Assembly: GCA_008923285.1 (NCBI GenBank)
Contig: WBSG01000003.1
Span: 124,001-188,000, forward strand
Length of the DNA: 64,000 bases
DNA from: Betaproteobacteria bacterium SCN2
GTDB lineage: Bacteria; Pseudomonadota; Gammaproteobacteria; Burkholderiales; Thiobacillaceae
Direction: 5' to 3'
Shown: in pieces, positions 63,454-64,000 of the stretch
Layout: every line of letters starts with the position of its first letter
How positions within the stretch are numbered: the first letter of the stretch is position 1
Position numbers and translations under genes: made by a program
Notes under the pieces: model-generated
Database searches by the model: none
Seen by the model: only the letters and a program-made list of their open reading frames with translations
What the model was told of the DNA's origin: nothing

Positions 63454-64000
<547 letters not shown>

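Overview
The window is about 64 kb of GC-rich chromosomal DNA, apparently from a free-living betaproteobacterium. A sulfur- or iron-oxidising relative within Nitrosomonadales (Sulfuricella/Gallionella/Thiobacillus-like) is my inference. It rests on three things: the tpiA-secG-tRNA-Leu-nuoA order typical of Betaproteobacteria, a flavocytochrome c sulfide dehydrogenase pair, and a cbb3 oxidase operon beside housekeeping genes. No phage, insertion sequence, rRNA operon or CRISPR array was seen.

Layout, left to right. (1) 1-9.5 kb, minus strand: complex I genes nuoA to nuoJ (nuoJ cut by the window edge), with a strong promoter upstream of nuoA and a tandem 114-bp repeat between nuoA and nuoB. (2) 9.4-10.7 kb: tRNA-Leu(GAG), secG, tpiA. 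(3) 10.7-15 kb: phosphate uptake operon pstSCAB with a recognisable Pho box, plus a small unknown gene. (4) 15-20 kb: rlmE-ftsH-folP-glmM, with yhbY divergent. (5) 20.2-27.9 kb: a DUF4149 membrane protein, greA, carAB, a glutaredoxin, dapB, and a BamE protein with an unusual C-terminal extension. (6) 28-33.3 kb: fur, recN, nadK, hrcA, hemH. (7) 33.5-35.1 kb: fccAB for periplasmic sulfide oxidation. (8) 35.1-38.7 kb, minus strand: aat-bpt-(lipoprotein metallopeptidase)-thyA-folA. (9) 38.8-47.4 kb: a complete cbb3 oxidase cluster, ccoIS-ccoNOQP-ccoGH, with two small membrane-protein genes. (10) 47.4-48.3 kb: yaiI and arfB. (11) 48.3-53.1 kb: an accessory-looking extracytoplasmic flavin/electron-transfer module. 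It holds a small secreted peptide, a PepSY protein, a DUF2271 protein with a flavinylation-like motif, a PepSY-transmembrane/flavodoxin/NADPH-reductase fusion and ApbE, behind a candidate PmrA/QseB-type box. (12) 53.2-64 kb: a DUF302 protein, a coiled-coil membrane protein, ppc, purL, a DUF3330 protein, NAD(P)H-hydrate dehydratase, galU and the 3' end of ligA.

The respiratory parts fit together. Complex I and sulfide dehydrogenase feed electrons into the chain, cbb3 oxidase is the high-affinity terminal oxidase, and hemH supplies heme. The most system-like accessory locus is the flavin module at 48.7-53.1 kb. Its general type (PepSY reductase plus ApbE) is known, but the combination and the export-signal mismatch of its ApbE deserve attention. 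A second non-genic signal is a set of related imperfect palindromes, purine-rich on one arm, at four intergenic sites (28.5, 57.2, 62.4, 63.4 kb). Other repeat types lie at 8.7, 17.2 and 35.7 kb.
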